A stretch of DNA of 64,000 nt, from positions 62,001 to 126,000 of the forward strand of contig JADKFS010000012.1 of assembly GCA_016717335.1 (NCBI GenBank), given 5' to 3'. The notes below the pieces were generated by a model, which saw nothing but the letters and a program-made list of their open reading frames with translations, ran no database searches and was not told the origin of the DNA. Source of the stretch: Candidatus Ribeiella danica. Lineage in GTDB: Bacteria > Chloroflexota > Chloroflexia > Chloroflexales > Roseiflexaceae. The position numbers and the translations under genes were made by a program. Positions 9,401 to 15,682 of this stretch are shown here, in pieces (position 1 is the stretch's first letter; the number at the start of each line of letters is the position of its first letter).

Positions 9401-10161
9401 CCTGGCAGCGCGGCCAGCCAGCGCGGGCAGGCGGCCAGCTCGGCCAGGTCTTCCGCGCGCTGCAGCCAGCCGGCCAGCTCGTCGCCGTGCCGTCGCTGGA
9501 TCAGGCCGAGCGCGTCGCGCGGCTGCAGCGCGCGGATCTCGCGCACCTCGGCCGCGCCGAGCCAGGGGCGGAACAGCGCCAGGCGCTCGCTCCGGCAGGT
9601 GCAGATCCAGCGCGCCTGAGGGCCGAGCGCCGCCAGCGTGTGCGACAGCGCCGACAGGCTGATCAGCTGCATGTCCGGCGCGACCTCGTCTAGCCCGTCG
9701 AGCAGCACCAGCAGCGGACGCTGCTGGGCCAGCTCCTGCAGCGAGGGGGCCTCCGGTCCAAATCCAGCGGCGAAGGTTGCCTCGACGCTGTGCTGGAAGC
9801 ATGCCAGCTCGATGTACAGCGGCAGCGGCAGGGGGCTTTTGGCCCTGCCCGAGGTCGCGCTGGCGGGCTCGCCCGCATCCTCCGCGAGGATCGCCTCGGC
9901 CAGCCCGCAGGCGAGCTGCCGCAGCAGCGTGGTCTTGCCGGCACCGGCCGGGCCGGCCAGCATGAGCCGCGGCCAGATCTCGGCGGCCATCTGGATCGTC
10001 ACGCGCGCGGCCCTGGGCGGCCAAAGCGCCTGCTCGCCCGCGGGCTCCCGCTCGCCGGCGCGGGCCAGCCACAGCGGCACGACCTCGCGCGACCCGCTGA
10101 AGCGCGGGTCGGCGCGCAGCGCCTGCAGGTAGAGCTGAATCCAGGCTTTGGTTCTACTCAT
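3397..10161 (-). CDS. Giant NACHT NTPase with about 50 C-terminal TPR repeats
   Basis: A 2254-residue protein read from ATG 10161. This start is preferred because the longer frame adds a 43-residue low-complexity leader. The Walker A motif GPAGAGKT is at about 70-77, Walker B LVLLDGLDE at about 151-159, and an arginine-bearing CTCRSER strand lies near 190, the arrangement of NACHT-type STAND ATPases. A helical linker (about 220-480) is followed by a continuous array of degenerate 34-residue TPRs to the C-terminus; dividing its length by 34 gives roughly 50 repeats. STAND proteins bind a ligand or partner through the repeat array, exchange nucleotide and oligomerise to activate an effector. 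The next gene, overlapping by 4 bp, is a TPR/C25 peptidase and is the obvious effector candidate. No transmembrane segment is apparent. What triggers it cannot be told from sequence. Confidence 0.9.
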   Translation of the reverse strand: MSRTKAWIQLYLQALRADPRFSGSREVVPLWLARAGEREPAGEQALWPPRAARVTIQMAAEIWPRLMLAGPAGAGKTTLLRQLACGLAEAILAEDAGEPASATSGRAKSPLPLPLYIELACFQHSVEATFAAGFGPEAPSLQELAQQRPLLVLLDGLDEVAPDMQLISLSALSHTLAALGPQARWICTCRSERLALFRPWLGAAEVREIRALQPRDALGLIQRRHGDELAGWLQRAEDLAELAACPRWLAALPGGIAHELGPTGPLSRGRLLAAWLPAVIAAALEAHRSPATAEAALAALPELAAALDRDRRGSLSIAEALAAIGARDSPTPDMAPGLLQLLVGAGILALDPERQQVSFRRPALRAFGQALLLARASPETWPAGSFARASGDAVVLAYSLCGDRESVLRRLLANGAVSLAARCLIDAEAPGQFEPLLARIGALTPPLRVMLADAFAAEGLSAAALEQLERAALDGYDEAGLFGRLGELYGAAGQWRHARAAYEQALAREAGDLRYRQELGVVCSRLGEMDQAAVALEAVVQAQQHRLSEAAYELGQVYLRQGQAERALSAYRQALAGRPDDPAYQRSVASALRLSGQADEAEALLHALLDEHGDDAAAHAELGRLYGGAGRLAEAIACYLKAAAIEPARPELYREVGRLRRALGDCSGARAALQRAAELDTGSAALSFELGEACELCGEQSGALAAYRHAVRLDPLNDAYQHRLGALLRDRGDDEEAQLVLRAALGLRPDSAAAHADIAELLWRQGQHEPALESYRRALALDPHSADYERALGRTHRELGQLRPAARHLRRAATLAPARAELHYDAGTVAEAAGQIEPALAAYERAAALAPGRAEFARAAGAMRLRLGDRAQARRHLARALRSDRRNAAALYQAGLAHVADASWGRAIRALGRSLRLERTAPAYEALGRALALAGRLDEALAAFAQALQIQPDDPQTLFHYSEALGACGQIEAAYQAARQSARLAAALPAHQQHAGELALRLGRPHEALELFDRALARDSTLVGAHLGRGRVLLELEQPPSALSSAQAALQLAPDLADAALIAGQALVQLGSDDQALPLLARAAALAPTDAAFAALRDLLDRAGQPADALRAAREALALAPDCARHHLRLAELLLGAGDPGAAAEPLQRALQIDPSLAEAHAQLSRIYAQSQDWGQARACAERAVALAPQVAAHRVTLARALSGAGDHAGAILHLGAAAEREPARAEWHYALGQAHVDAGGHAAALACLRRAALLDAGNAEHHSALGRCLHALGEHAGAAEAIEHALRLRPDAALWRAELAQIQIERGWHAEALAELNHTIAASPGHHQLWRLRAGLHLELRQIEAARDDLAEALRRGPDDAASFALLSQLLASGGVYKDALAAAERAVDLQPTAKHRYLLAIALCGLDRRAESAGQLARALAEGGPDGWWAELADDYEALDRHEDARSAWPRAVAAMPEDATLRYRYGCLLAQLGERAGALAQLQQAIARAPQLAPAHARLAELLLEWPEAVPSEPFESPARESAVESARRAVALQPHQSDHWRILGEALLAQGAPDESLQALRRAHELDPANARAAFLLGSASLERGAVEAAVAALTAATAAAPDVAAYHGALGRAYRHNVPLVDEPDELHVAAESTRPALDRARAAFERAVALEPGSLRWRYELGLADQLLCRHAAAVESFDRCLAAPSAGEVGLTPRQAIRGVAQQEHVAPADILRRRALSLYLLGRPAEARADLDSAREQGAEAAADAYLLGRIAYELGDLSAAHAALVAAAGAEPDNPRMQLLLGRVLGALDRSPEAVVAVERATELRPDHAPTLAALSAAYTSLGRHERALAAAVRAVRLDPSVAAYHQRLATLYAHGGRLNEARAALINATTLQPGVAAWHAQMGEICLRLGISDAARSAHARAAQFDPTNVDYLYAYARLLAGQGLATEARAALEQALQLAPDRGEWHYQLGQLAGQLGDQRGGLDHFAAAVQLAPGVAEHWRTLAHAQRRHSSCEIALETLERALDRFGDDAQLHAAAGALLEQGQRHDQAAWHYRRAVAPDSGIAEHWWRLGRACLALGELAEARGSFERALTLDPRAAAAHAGMAQILAREADVEAVLRHIQRAAELAPDEVDYQMAYAEALAHARHFDAAHRVMERAVRLAPDDPEVQIRYGETALDVGLNREALAAFERAAELQPEQARYHFLAGKAHRRLKQYSRAIERYRRAVRLSPGYSEAIVELSTLGPLAFVAHHLRGADQEVLA

Positions 10162-10256
10162 TGCGTCTCGATCCAATATGTTGTCATATCGATGTGCCCC
10201 ATTCCCTACCCGTGGTGGGAGTAAGTTTTGTCGAGCGCATCCTCGTGCGCTGCAGG

Positions 10257-10308
10257 CCCTCACCCCCCTGCCCCCCGCTCCCGCCGCCACAGGAGCGGGG
10301 GGGGTTGG
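10257..10308. repeat. Family B C-rich/G-rich palindromic repeat
   Basis: A CCCTCACCCCCCTGCCCC arm is followed by a CGCTCC...GGAGCGGGGG inverted repeat. It lies just upstream of the NACHT-TPR gene and downstream of the two-helix membrane protein gene. It belongs to the dispersed family described in the findings and could act as a terminator for the upstream gene. Confidence 0.75.
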
Positions 10309-10320
10309 CTGGGGCGATCC

Positions 10321-10635
10321 TTACCGCACCAGCGACAGCATCCAGAAGCTGACGCCGCAGATGATCGTCCCCAGCAGGCACAGGAACGCCCCGGTGCCGA
10401 TGGCGGTCTGGACGAGGCCGGTGATCGACTCGAACAGGCGCGCCGAGCTTTCGATCGCCGCCTGCACGCCGACGTCGCCGAGCAGCTTGCTGCTCAGGCG
10501 CGCGGACTGGCTGGAGAGCGAGCGCATGGCCTCCTGGTACTCGCGCGTCAGGATGATCACGATGCCGCTCACCAGCATCGCCAGGCCGGCCAGAAACAGC
10601 GCGACGGCCATGCCGATCTGTATTGTGCTGGACAT
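10321..10635 (-). CDS. Small membrane protein with two transmembrane helices, unknown function
   Basis: A 104-residue protein from ATG 10635, chosen because GAGAAAGAG lies just upstream. A slightly longer in-frame start eight codons earlier lacks this signal. Two hydrophobic segments (about residues 7-29 and 76-98) flank a soluble, helical, Ser/Leu-rich middle of about 45 residues. I do not recognise the family. It sits between the membrane GAF gene and the NACHT-TPR gene on the same strand. Its 5' leader is the (CAGTCGG)n array, which begins only about 25 bp upstream of the start codon and may affect expression. Confidence 0.7.
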   Translation of the reverse strand: MSSTIQIGMAVALFLAGLAMLVSGIVIILTREYQEAMRSLSSQSARLSSKLLGDVGVQAAIESSARLFESITGLVQTAIGTGAFLCLLGTIICGVSFWMLSLVR

Positions 10636-10660
10636 ATTCTCTTTCTCTATCCACCGCATT

Positions 10661-10828
10661 GCCAGTCGGCAGTCGGCAGTGCGGCAGTCGGCAGTGCGGC
10701 AGCAGGCAGTCGGCAGTCGGCAGCAGGCAGTCGGCAGCAGGCAGTCGGCAGCAGCAGGCAGTCGGCAGTCGGCAGGCAGTCGGCAGCAGGCAGTCGGCAG
10801 TCGGCAGCAGGCAGTCGGCAGTGCGGCG
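10661..10828. repeat. Family C tandem array, unit CAGTCGG/CAGCAGG
   Basis: About 168 bp made almost entirely of the 7-bp unit CAGTCGG and variants (CAGCAGG, CAGTGCGG). It lies in the gap between the membrane GAF gene and the two-helix membrane protein gene, immediately 5' of the latter. Confidence 0.9.
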
Positions 10829-10867
10829 AAGGCATTCCAACGCGATTCAACATGCGCTCGTCGCGCT

Positions 10868-10902
10868 CTACAATCTACAATCTACAATCTGCAATCTACA
10901 AC
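10868..10902. repeat. Family C tandem array, unit CTACAAT (5 copies)
   Basis: Five heptamers in perfect phase: CTACAAT three times, then CTGCAAT and CTACAAC. The array overlaps the 3' end of the GAF gene, whose stop codon and last residues are encoded by it. Confidence 0.9.
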
Positions 10903-12267
10903 GCGCAGCCGGTCGGCGATCAGGCCGCCGAGCAGCATCAGCAGCGTCTGGGTCGCGATGTCGGCGGGCCGCCCGAGCGCGGCCAGCACGACCGGCATAT
11001 CCGCGCCCGCGCCGACCGGCAGGCAGACCAGGCTCGCGCGCCCTTCGGCGCGCACCAGCGGACGATCTCCGCGCAGCGCCTCGGCGGCCACCCGCAGCTG
11101 CGCCCCGCTCAGGTGCGGCGGGGTGGCGCCCGGCCGCCCGCGCGCGAAGACGAACGGGGCCAGGGCGTGCAGCTCGTCGGGGGCCAGCAGCGCCAGCCAG
11201 TCCAGATCGAGCACGCCTGCCAGTCTGCGGCAGGCCTCCTGGCAAGCCTCCCGGGGGTCGGGCGCGATGCGGAGCAGCCCGGCGGTCTCCCAGAGCGCGG
11301 TCAGCGCGGCCTGCTGGCGCCGCAGCTGCGCGTCGTGGCGCAGCGCCAGCGCCCGCAGCCCGACCAGCGCCGCCAGCTGCTCAAGGCCCGAGCGGCGGGC
11401 CGGGGTGAGATCGCCGGCGGGCAGCTCGATCCGGCCAAGCACGGCGCCGCAGCTGATCGGTATGCGTGCTGTGCCGGCGCAGCCATCGTGCTCAGGCAGG
11501 CTCCCCGCTCCCGCGTCGGCCAGCTCGACCACGGCGAGCGCGCCGCCAATCGCGCCGGCCTGCTCGCGCGCTAATCTCACCAGCGCGTCGATCGTCGCGC
11601 AGGCGTTGACCTGCGCGGCCAGGCGCCTCCAGTCGACGCGCCCAGCAGCCTCGCGGCCGTGATCGTGCGCCCTGGCGATCGTGCCGGCGTAGAGCGCGCG
11701 CAGCGCCAGCCGCACCTGCTCGCGAATGCGATAGACCGTGGCTCCGCCGATCAGCTGCACGGCCAGCATCGCCGCCAGCAGGCCCGGCGCCGGGCGAGAG
11801 ACGGCGCAACCCGAGAGCAGGACCAGCGCGCCGACGCCGCTGCCCACCAGCGCGTCGCGCGCCGAGCCGAGCAGGGCGCCCTGGACGACGAGCAGCAGCG
11901 GCAGGCCAAGGAGCGGGCTGCCGGCGCCGCCGCTCCCCAGGATCAGCAGCCCGGCCGCCAGCCCGTCGGACAGCAGCGCGAGCGCGAGCGGCAGCCGCCA
12001 GGCCAGGCCCGCGCCGAGCGCGAGCGCCGACAGCGCGGCGGCGAGATAGAGTGCGGCCGGCCAGGTCGCCGGGGGAACATTCCAGCCCAGCGCTATCAGC
12101 GCGAGCAGCAGCAAGCAGCCGCGGACGGCGAATGATGCAGCCGTGCTCAGGCGCGCGAGGCGGCGCTGGAAGTGACTCAGGGCGGGCGCCTCGCCGTGCC
12201 GATCGCCTTGAGGCGTCACCGGCGGCCGAATGGAAGCGGCGCGAGACGGGCGGAGCGAGATGATCAT
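10882..12267 (-). CDS. Membrane-anchored GAF-domain protein (sensor without a visible output domain)
   Basis: A 461-residue protein. Residues about 45-185 form a block of five or six hydrophobic helices with short loops. The second half contains two GAF-like folds (about 215-310 and 330-455). GAF domains bind small ligands or mediate dimerisation in sensor kinases and cyclases; no kinase, GGDEF or phosphatase motif follows. The C-terminus ends in RVVDCRL, whose codons fall in the (CTACAAT) heptamer array, so the natural end may have been replaced by the repeat. Its neighbours on the same strand are an amidase upstream and a two-helix membrane protein downstream. It could be the membrane sensor of this gene group, but that is inference. 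Confidence 0.7.
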   Translation of the reverse strand: MIISLRPSRAASIRPPVTPQGDRHGEAPALSHFQRRLARLSTAASFAVRGCLLLLALIALGWNVPPATWPAALYLAAALSALALGAGLAWRLPLALALLSDGLAAGLLILGSGGAGSPLLGLPLLLVVQGALLGSARDALVGSGVGALVLLSGCAVSRPAPGLLAAMLAVQLIGGATVYRIREQVRLALRALYAGTIARAHDHGREAAGRVDWRRLAAQVNACATIDALVRLAREQAGAIGGALAVVELADAGAGSLPEHDGCAGTARIPISCGAVLGRIELPAGDLTPARRSGLEQLAALVGLRALALRHDAQLRRQQAALTALWETAGLLRIAPDPREACQEACRRLAGVLDLDWLALLAPDELHALAPFVFARGRPGATPPHLSGAQLRVAAEALRGDRPLVRAEGRASLVCLPVGAGADMPVVLAALGRPADIATQTLLMLLGGLIADRLRVVDCRL

Positions 12268-12361
12268 GGGCGTCCTTCCTTATGATGCAACTGCACGTCG
12301 GATCAGTGGGTTTAGCGCAAGGGCGCAGCCGCGATGCTGAAAACGAACGTTTGGAGGGGGT

Positions 12362-12388
12362 CTTGGGGAGGGCTTCGCCCTTCCCAAG
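12362..12388. repeat. Inverted repeat CTTGGGGAGGGC-TTC-GCCCTTCCCAAG
   Basis: Twelve-base arms with one mismatch around a TTC loop, followed by TCCCTCCCC. It lies in the 176-bp gap between the amidase gene (ending at 12444) and the GAF gene. The TTC loop resembles the family B hairpins. It is a likely RNA hairpin or attenuator between the two genes. Confidence 0.7.
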
Positions 12389-12443
12389 TCCCTCCCCTGA
12401 AGTGGTGAAGCTTCTAAGCATTCGCAGGTGAACGGTATTGGGG

Positions 12444-13712
12444 CTAGCCGGGCAGCGCGCCGAGCCGCGCGATCGACTTCCAGTCGCCAACCTCGCAGTA
12501 GGCCACGTCGAGCGCGAACGCCTCGGCGACGTAGTCGCGGCCGTCGAGCGCGACGCGGAAGCTCGGGCCGAGCGGCGCGCCGAGCGACTGCGCGAGCGCG
12601 TACCGGTGGATCTGCCAGTCGGCGCGCAGCCGGCTGCCGGCACGGCGGTACAGCTGCTCCTGCAGGGCCTCGGCCAGCGCGGACTTTGGGCCGGCGGCCG
12701 GGCGCGCGAGCAGCTCGCTGAGCCGTGCGATCTCCCTCCAGCTGCCGGCCGGGCTGAAGATCGTGTCGAGCGCGTAGCACGCGGCGACGTAGTCCTGGCC
12801 GGCCGCGCCGACCCGCCAGCCCGGGCCCAGCGGCGGCCCAAGCGGCGCGCGCTCGGCGTACTGGTGCAGCGCCCAGCCGGGGCGGTAGGTCTCGCCGGCC
12901 TGGGCGTAGACTGCCTGCGTCAGCGCCTCGCGCAGCGGCTGCTGCTCCGGCGCGGCCAGCGCGGCCTGCCGCACGACGCGCTGCCAGTCCCCGATCGGGC
13001 TCAGCAGCGTCTCGCGGCCGAACGGCTGCGCGATATAGGCGCGGCCGGCCACAGCCAGCTCGAACGACGGCCCGACCGGCAGGCCCAGCCCCTCGGCGCG
13101 CGCCAGGCGGTGCATCGCCCACTCCGGCCGATCGGTCGCGCCGACCTGCCGGTAGGCCTCGGCGCGCAGCGCCCGCGCCAGCCCGACCGGGCCGTCGCCG
13201 GGCGAGGGCGGCCGCGGCGGGCGCTCGTCCGGCGACGCGGGCTGCTGCGGGAAGAGCTGGCGGATAAACTCGGCCCAGGGGAAGCCGGCCGGGTCGGATT
13301 TGCGGCCGGGCGGCTGCGCGACGTCGCGGTGGCGCACGACCATGGCGGGCGCGATCTGGTAGCGGGCCACCTTGTCGCGCGCGAGCCGCAGCAGCGCGTC
13401 GACCTGCCCGGCCGGGTACGGGTCGCGGCCGTCGTTGGCGTTCTCAAGCTCGATCCCGAGCGAGATCTCGTTGATCGCCGTCTCCCCGCGCCAGCCGGCG
13501 CGGCCGGCGTGCCAGGCCGCCAACTCGTCGGGCACGAGCTGGTAGACCTGGCCCTGCTTGTCGATCAGGTAGTGCGCCGAGACGCGCGCGGCGGCGTTCG
13601 TCAGCCAGGCCAGCGCGCCGCGCAGGCTGCCCGCCGTCGCGTGGACGACCAGCATGGCTATGTCCCGGCCGCCGCGGGCGCCGTAGTTGGGTGAGCGAAC
13701 GGTGGCGATCAT
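12444..13712 (-). CDS. N-acetylmuramoyl-L-alanine amidase (Amidase_2) with triplicated C-terminal module
   Basis: A 422-residue protein from ATG 13712; a GTG three codons upstream is an alternative. Residues about 1-150 are an Amidase_2/PGRP-type zinc amidase: VVHATAG carries the first His ligand, HYLID follows, then a VVRHRDV His and a KSDPAGFPW Asp. Such enzymes cleave the MurNAc-L-Ala bond of peptidoglycan. Residues about 175-422 hold three repeats of about 80 residues, each with a WA(L/M)HR/QYA helix, a GLG.P(L/V)GPSF-like strand and a YVAE.FA..GDW ending. I do not know this repeat; a cell-wall or ligand-binding role is a guess. No signal peptide is evident, which is odd for a wall hydrolase. 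The gene is divergent from the LuxR-type regulator. Confidence 0.85.
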   Translation of the reverse strand: MIATVRSPNYGARGGRDIAMLVVHATAGSLRGALAWLTNAAARVSAHYLIDKQGQVYQLVPDELAAWHAGRAGWRGETAINEISLGIELENANDGRDPYPAGQVDALLRLARDKVARYQIAPAMVVRHRDVAQPPGRKSDPAGFPWAEFIRQLFPQQPASPDERPPRPPSPGDGPVGLARALRAEAYRQVGATDRPEWAMHRLARAEGLGLPVGPSFELAVAGRAYIAQPFGRETLLSPIGDWQRVVRQAALAAPEQQPLREALTQAVYAQAGETYRPGWALHQYAERAPLGPPLGPGWRVGAAGQDYVAACYALDTIFSPAGSWREIARLSELLARPAAGPKSALAEALQEQLYRRAGSRLRADWQIHRYALAQSLGAPLGPSFRVALDGRDYVAEAFALDVAYCEVGDWKSIARLGALPG

Positions 13713-13721
13713 ATGGCACAC

Positions 13722-14142
13722 AACAGTAGTAAAAATCTTGTTAAATCCCTGTTACGAAGGATAGCACGGCCATCCCAGCTTATGCTATAGTAGGTTGCAC
13801 GCATCTTTGGCTGCTGCAATGCAGTGATTTCAATAGAGCTGAGATCGAGTACTTGAGTTGGAGTATCTGGCGTACATACAACGAGGTACGTTTCCACCGG
13901 GCTCATCGAAGAAGAAGCTCTCAGGCCTGGGGTAAACGGGTGTGACCGCAAGCTAAGAGCAGGCGATCGCACAGGCGATCCGGGTTCGACCGAAGACCGA
14001 AGACGGAGGGCGGCGGTCAATCGTCGTCGGCCCTCCGTCCTCCGTCAAACAAACACGGATCAATATTCCGACTGGCTGTACTAAGGGCCGCGGAGGTGTA
14101 TCGCGCTGCCCGGCGCGGCGGCAAGAGGCAAAGAGGTTATCG
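13722..14142. other. Divergent intergenic region, A/T-richer, with heptamer hairpin
   Basis: This 421-bp region separates the amidase (minus) and response regulator (plus) genes and is clearly lower in GC between 13730 and 13880, as expected for promoters. At 13986-14047 the heptamer CCGAAGA occurs twice, followed by GACGGAGGG, a spacer, and CCCTCCGTCCTCCGTC, so the arms can pair. A minus-strand frame of 103 codons crosses the region, but its composition and lack of any domain make it unconvincing. Confidence 0.6.
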
Positions 14143-14832
14143 GTGCGGAGTCGATCCCTAGCCCCACGGCGTGCGCGGATCGTCCTAGCTGACCAGCAGG
14201 TGCTGTTCAGGCAAATGCTCAGCTACCATCTCTCCCACGGCGGCCATACCGTGGTCTACGAAGCCGGCGATGGCAGCGCGCTCGAGCAGGGTATGATCGA
14301 CCGCGAAGTCGACATCGTCGTGATCGATCGGTATCTGCCGGGCATCGACAGCCTCGCCTACTGTAGGATGCTGAACGCGCTCCAGCCGTACATCCAGATC
14401 CTGCTCCTGGTCGCGTACGAGCACGAGGCCAGGGCCCTGCAGGCGACCGCCTTCCTCGCTGGGGCCGGCGGCTGCCTCTCGAAGGATCTCGAGCCGCAGG
14501 CGTACCTGGCGGCGATCCACCAGCTCCTGGAGGGCTACGTGCTGTTTCACGCCGAGGTGATGCGGCGGGCCGCGCGACCGCCGATGCTGAGCGGCTCGGC
14601 GGCGCAGCTCCAGGGGCTCACCGGCCGCGAGCGCGAGATCCTCGAACTGGTCGCCGAGGGGATGAGCAACCGCGAGATCGCCAGGCAGCTCGACATCAGC
14701 TACCATACGGCCATGAAGCACGTCAGCAACATCATCGGCAAGCTCAAGGTGAGCAATCGCATGGAGGCCGGGCTGGTGCTGCTGCGCCACAACGAGAGCG
14801 CGATGCTTTTGCCCGATCGGGCAGACGATTAG
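14143..14832 (+). CDS. NarL/FixJ-type response regulator with LuxR HTH
   Basis: A 229-residue protein starting at GTG 14143 after AAGAGG. Residues about 11-130 form a receiver domain with phospho-acceptor-type Asp62 in VVIDRYLPG and Lys114 in CLSKDL. The acidic pocket is reduced to a single Asp (D17), and the usual Thr/Ser after strand 4 is Ala, so phosphorylation may be weak. Residues about 157-215 form a LuxR-type DNA-binding domain with LTGREREILELVAEG and NREIARQLDIS. There is no partner kinase beside it. It is divergent from the amidase and could control either side. Confidence 0.9.
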   Translation: MRSRSLAPRRARIVLADQQVLFRQMLSYHLSHGGHTVVYEAGDGSALEQGMIDREVDIVVIDRYLPGIDSLAYCRMLNALQPYIQILLLVAYEHEARALQATAFLAGAGGCLSKDLEPQAYLAAIHQLLEGYVLFHAEVMRRAARPPMLSGSAAQLQGLTGREREILELVAEGMSNREIARQLDISYHTAMKHVSNIIGKLKVSNRMEAGLVLLRHNESAMLLPDRADD

Positions 14833-15610
14833 GGGCTGCGCCCCCGGCCCCCCGCCCGGGGGAACCCGCGCCGGTTCAGGCGGCTGCGCCAGGCCTTTCT
14901 TCCGGGGCGCTGCGCCCCCGGCCCCCCTCCGGCAAATGATGCCGTACCAGCTGCAATCGTCGTGGCCCATGCCCATCAACATTCCGAAGAGCCGGGTTGT
15001 ATTCCCCCGCGCCTGGATTCCGCCGGGCATGCACGTCAAACATTGCAACTGAGGCGGCATTCTTTTTGGGGTCCAGGGGCGAAGCCCCGGCCGGGGGGCG
15101 GCGGGGGTGGCGGACCACCCCCGCCCGCGGGGGCGCGGGGGGCGCGCAGCCCCCCGTACAAACGTGTGCGCATCCCGCCGCGCCTGGATTCCGCCGGGCA
15201 TGCACGTCAAACATTGCAACTGAGGCGGCATTCTTTTTGGGGTCCAGGGGCGAAGCCCCGGCCGGGGGCGGCGGGGGTGGCGGACCACCCCCGCCCGCGG
15301 GGCGCGGGGGCGCGCAGCCCCCGTACAAACGTGTGCGCATCCCGCCGCGCCTGGATTCCGCCGCCGTCAAACGCCCGGTCGGGCGCAGCCGGCGCGGGGG
15401 CGCGGGGGGGGGGGGCCTGGATTCCGCCAGCGTCAAACATTGCAACTGAGGCGGCATTCTTTTTGGGGTCCAGGGGCGAAGCCCCGGCCGGGGGGCGGCG
15501 GGGGTGGCGGACCACCCCCGCCCGCGGGGGTACGGGGGGCGCGCAGCCCCCCGCAGGGCTTGGGCGCGGGGGCACGGGGGCGCGCAGCCCCCAGACTAAT
15601 TCCGCGAACT
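14833..15610. repeat. Family A GC-rich repeat, copy 2 (internally tandem)
   Basis: About 780 bp without a gene. A unit starting GCCTGGATTCCGCCGGGCAT occurs at 15011 and again at 15182 (spacing 171 bp), with related units at about 15349 and 15416. Each full unit runs through ATTGCAACTGAGGCGGCATT, the core CCAGGGGCGAAGCCCCGGCC and a GGGGCGCGCAGCCCCC palindrome. The orientation of the core is opposite to copies 1, 3 and 4. Apparent proteins here are low-complexity translations of the repeat. Confidence 0.9.
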
Positions 15611-15682
15611 TGACAATCTGGCGGTGTTGCGGATGATCAGGAGCCGTCAGGCAGAGGCAGAACAGCAGACTAGGTAGAACGT

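Noticed and set aside
10661..10902. Short repeats resembling a CRISPR array
   Set aside because: Units are 7 bp and directly adjacent, with no spacers of 30-40 bp and no cas genes.
13709..14020. 103-codon minus-strand frame in the divergent promoter region
   Set aside because: It crosses an A/T-rich promoter-like stretch and a heptamer hairpin, and has no ribosome binding site or recognisable domain.
14962..15636. Long Pro/Gly/Arg-rich open frames in both directions
   Set aside because: They are translations of the family A tandem repeat with no start signals and no domain, and equivalent frames occur in every repeat copy.
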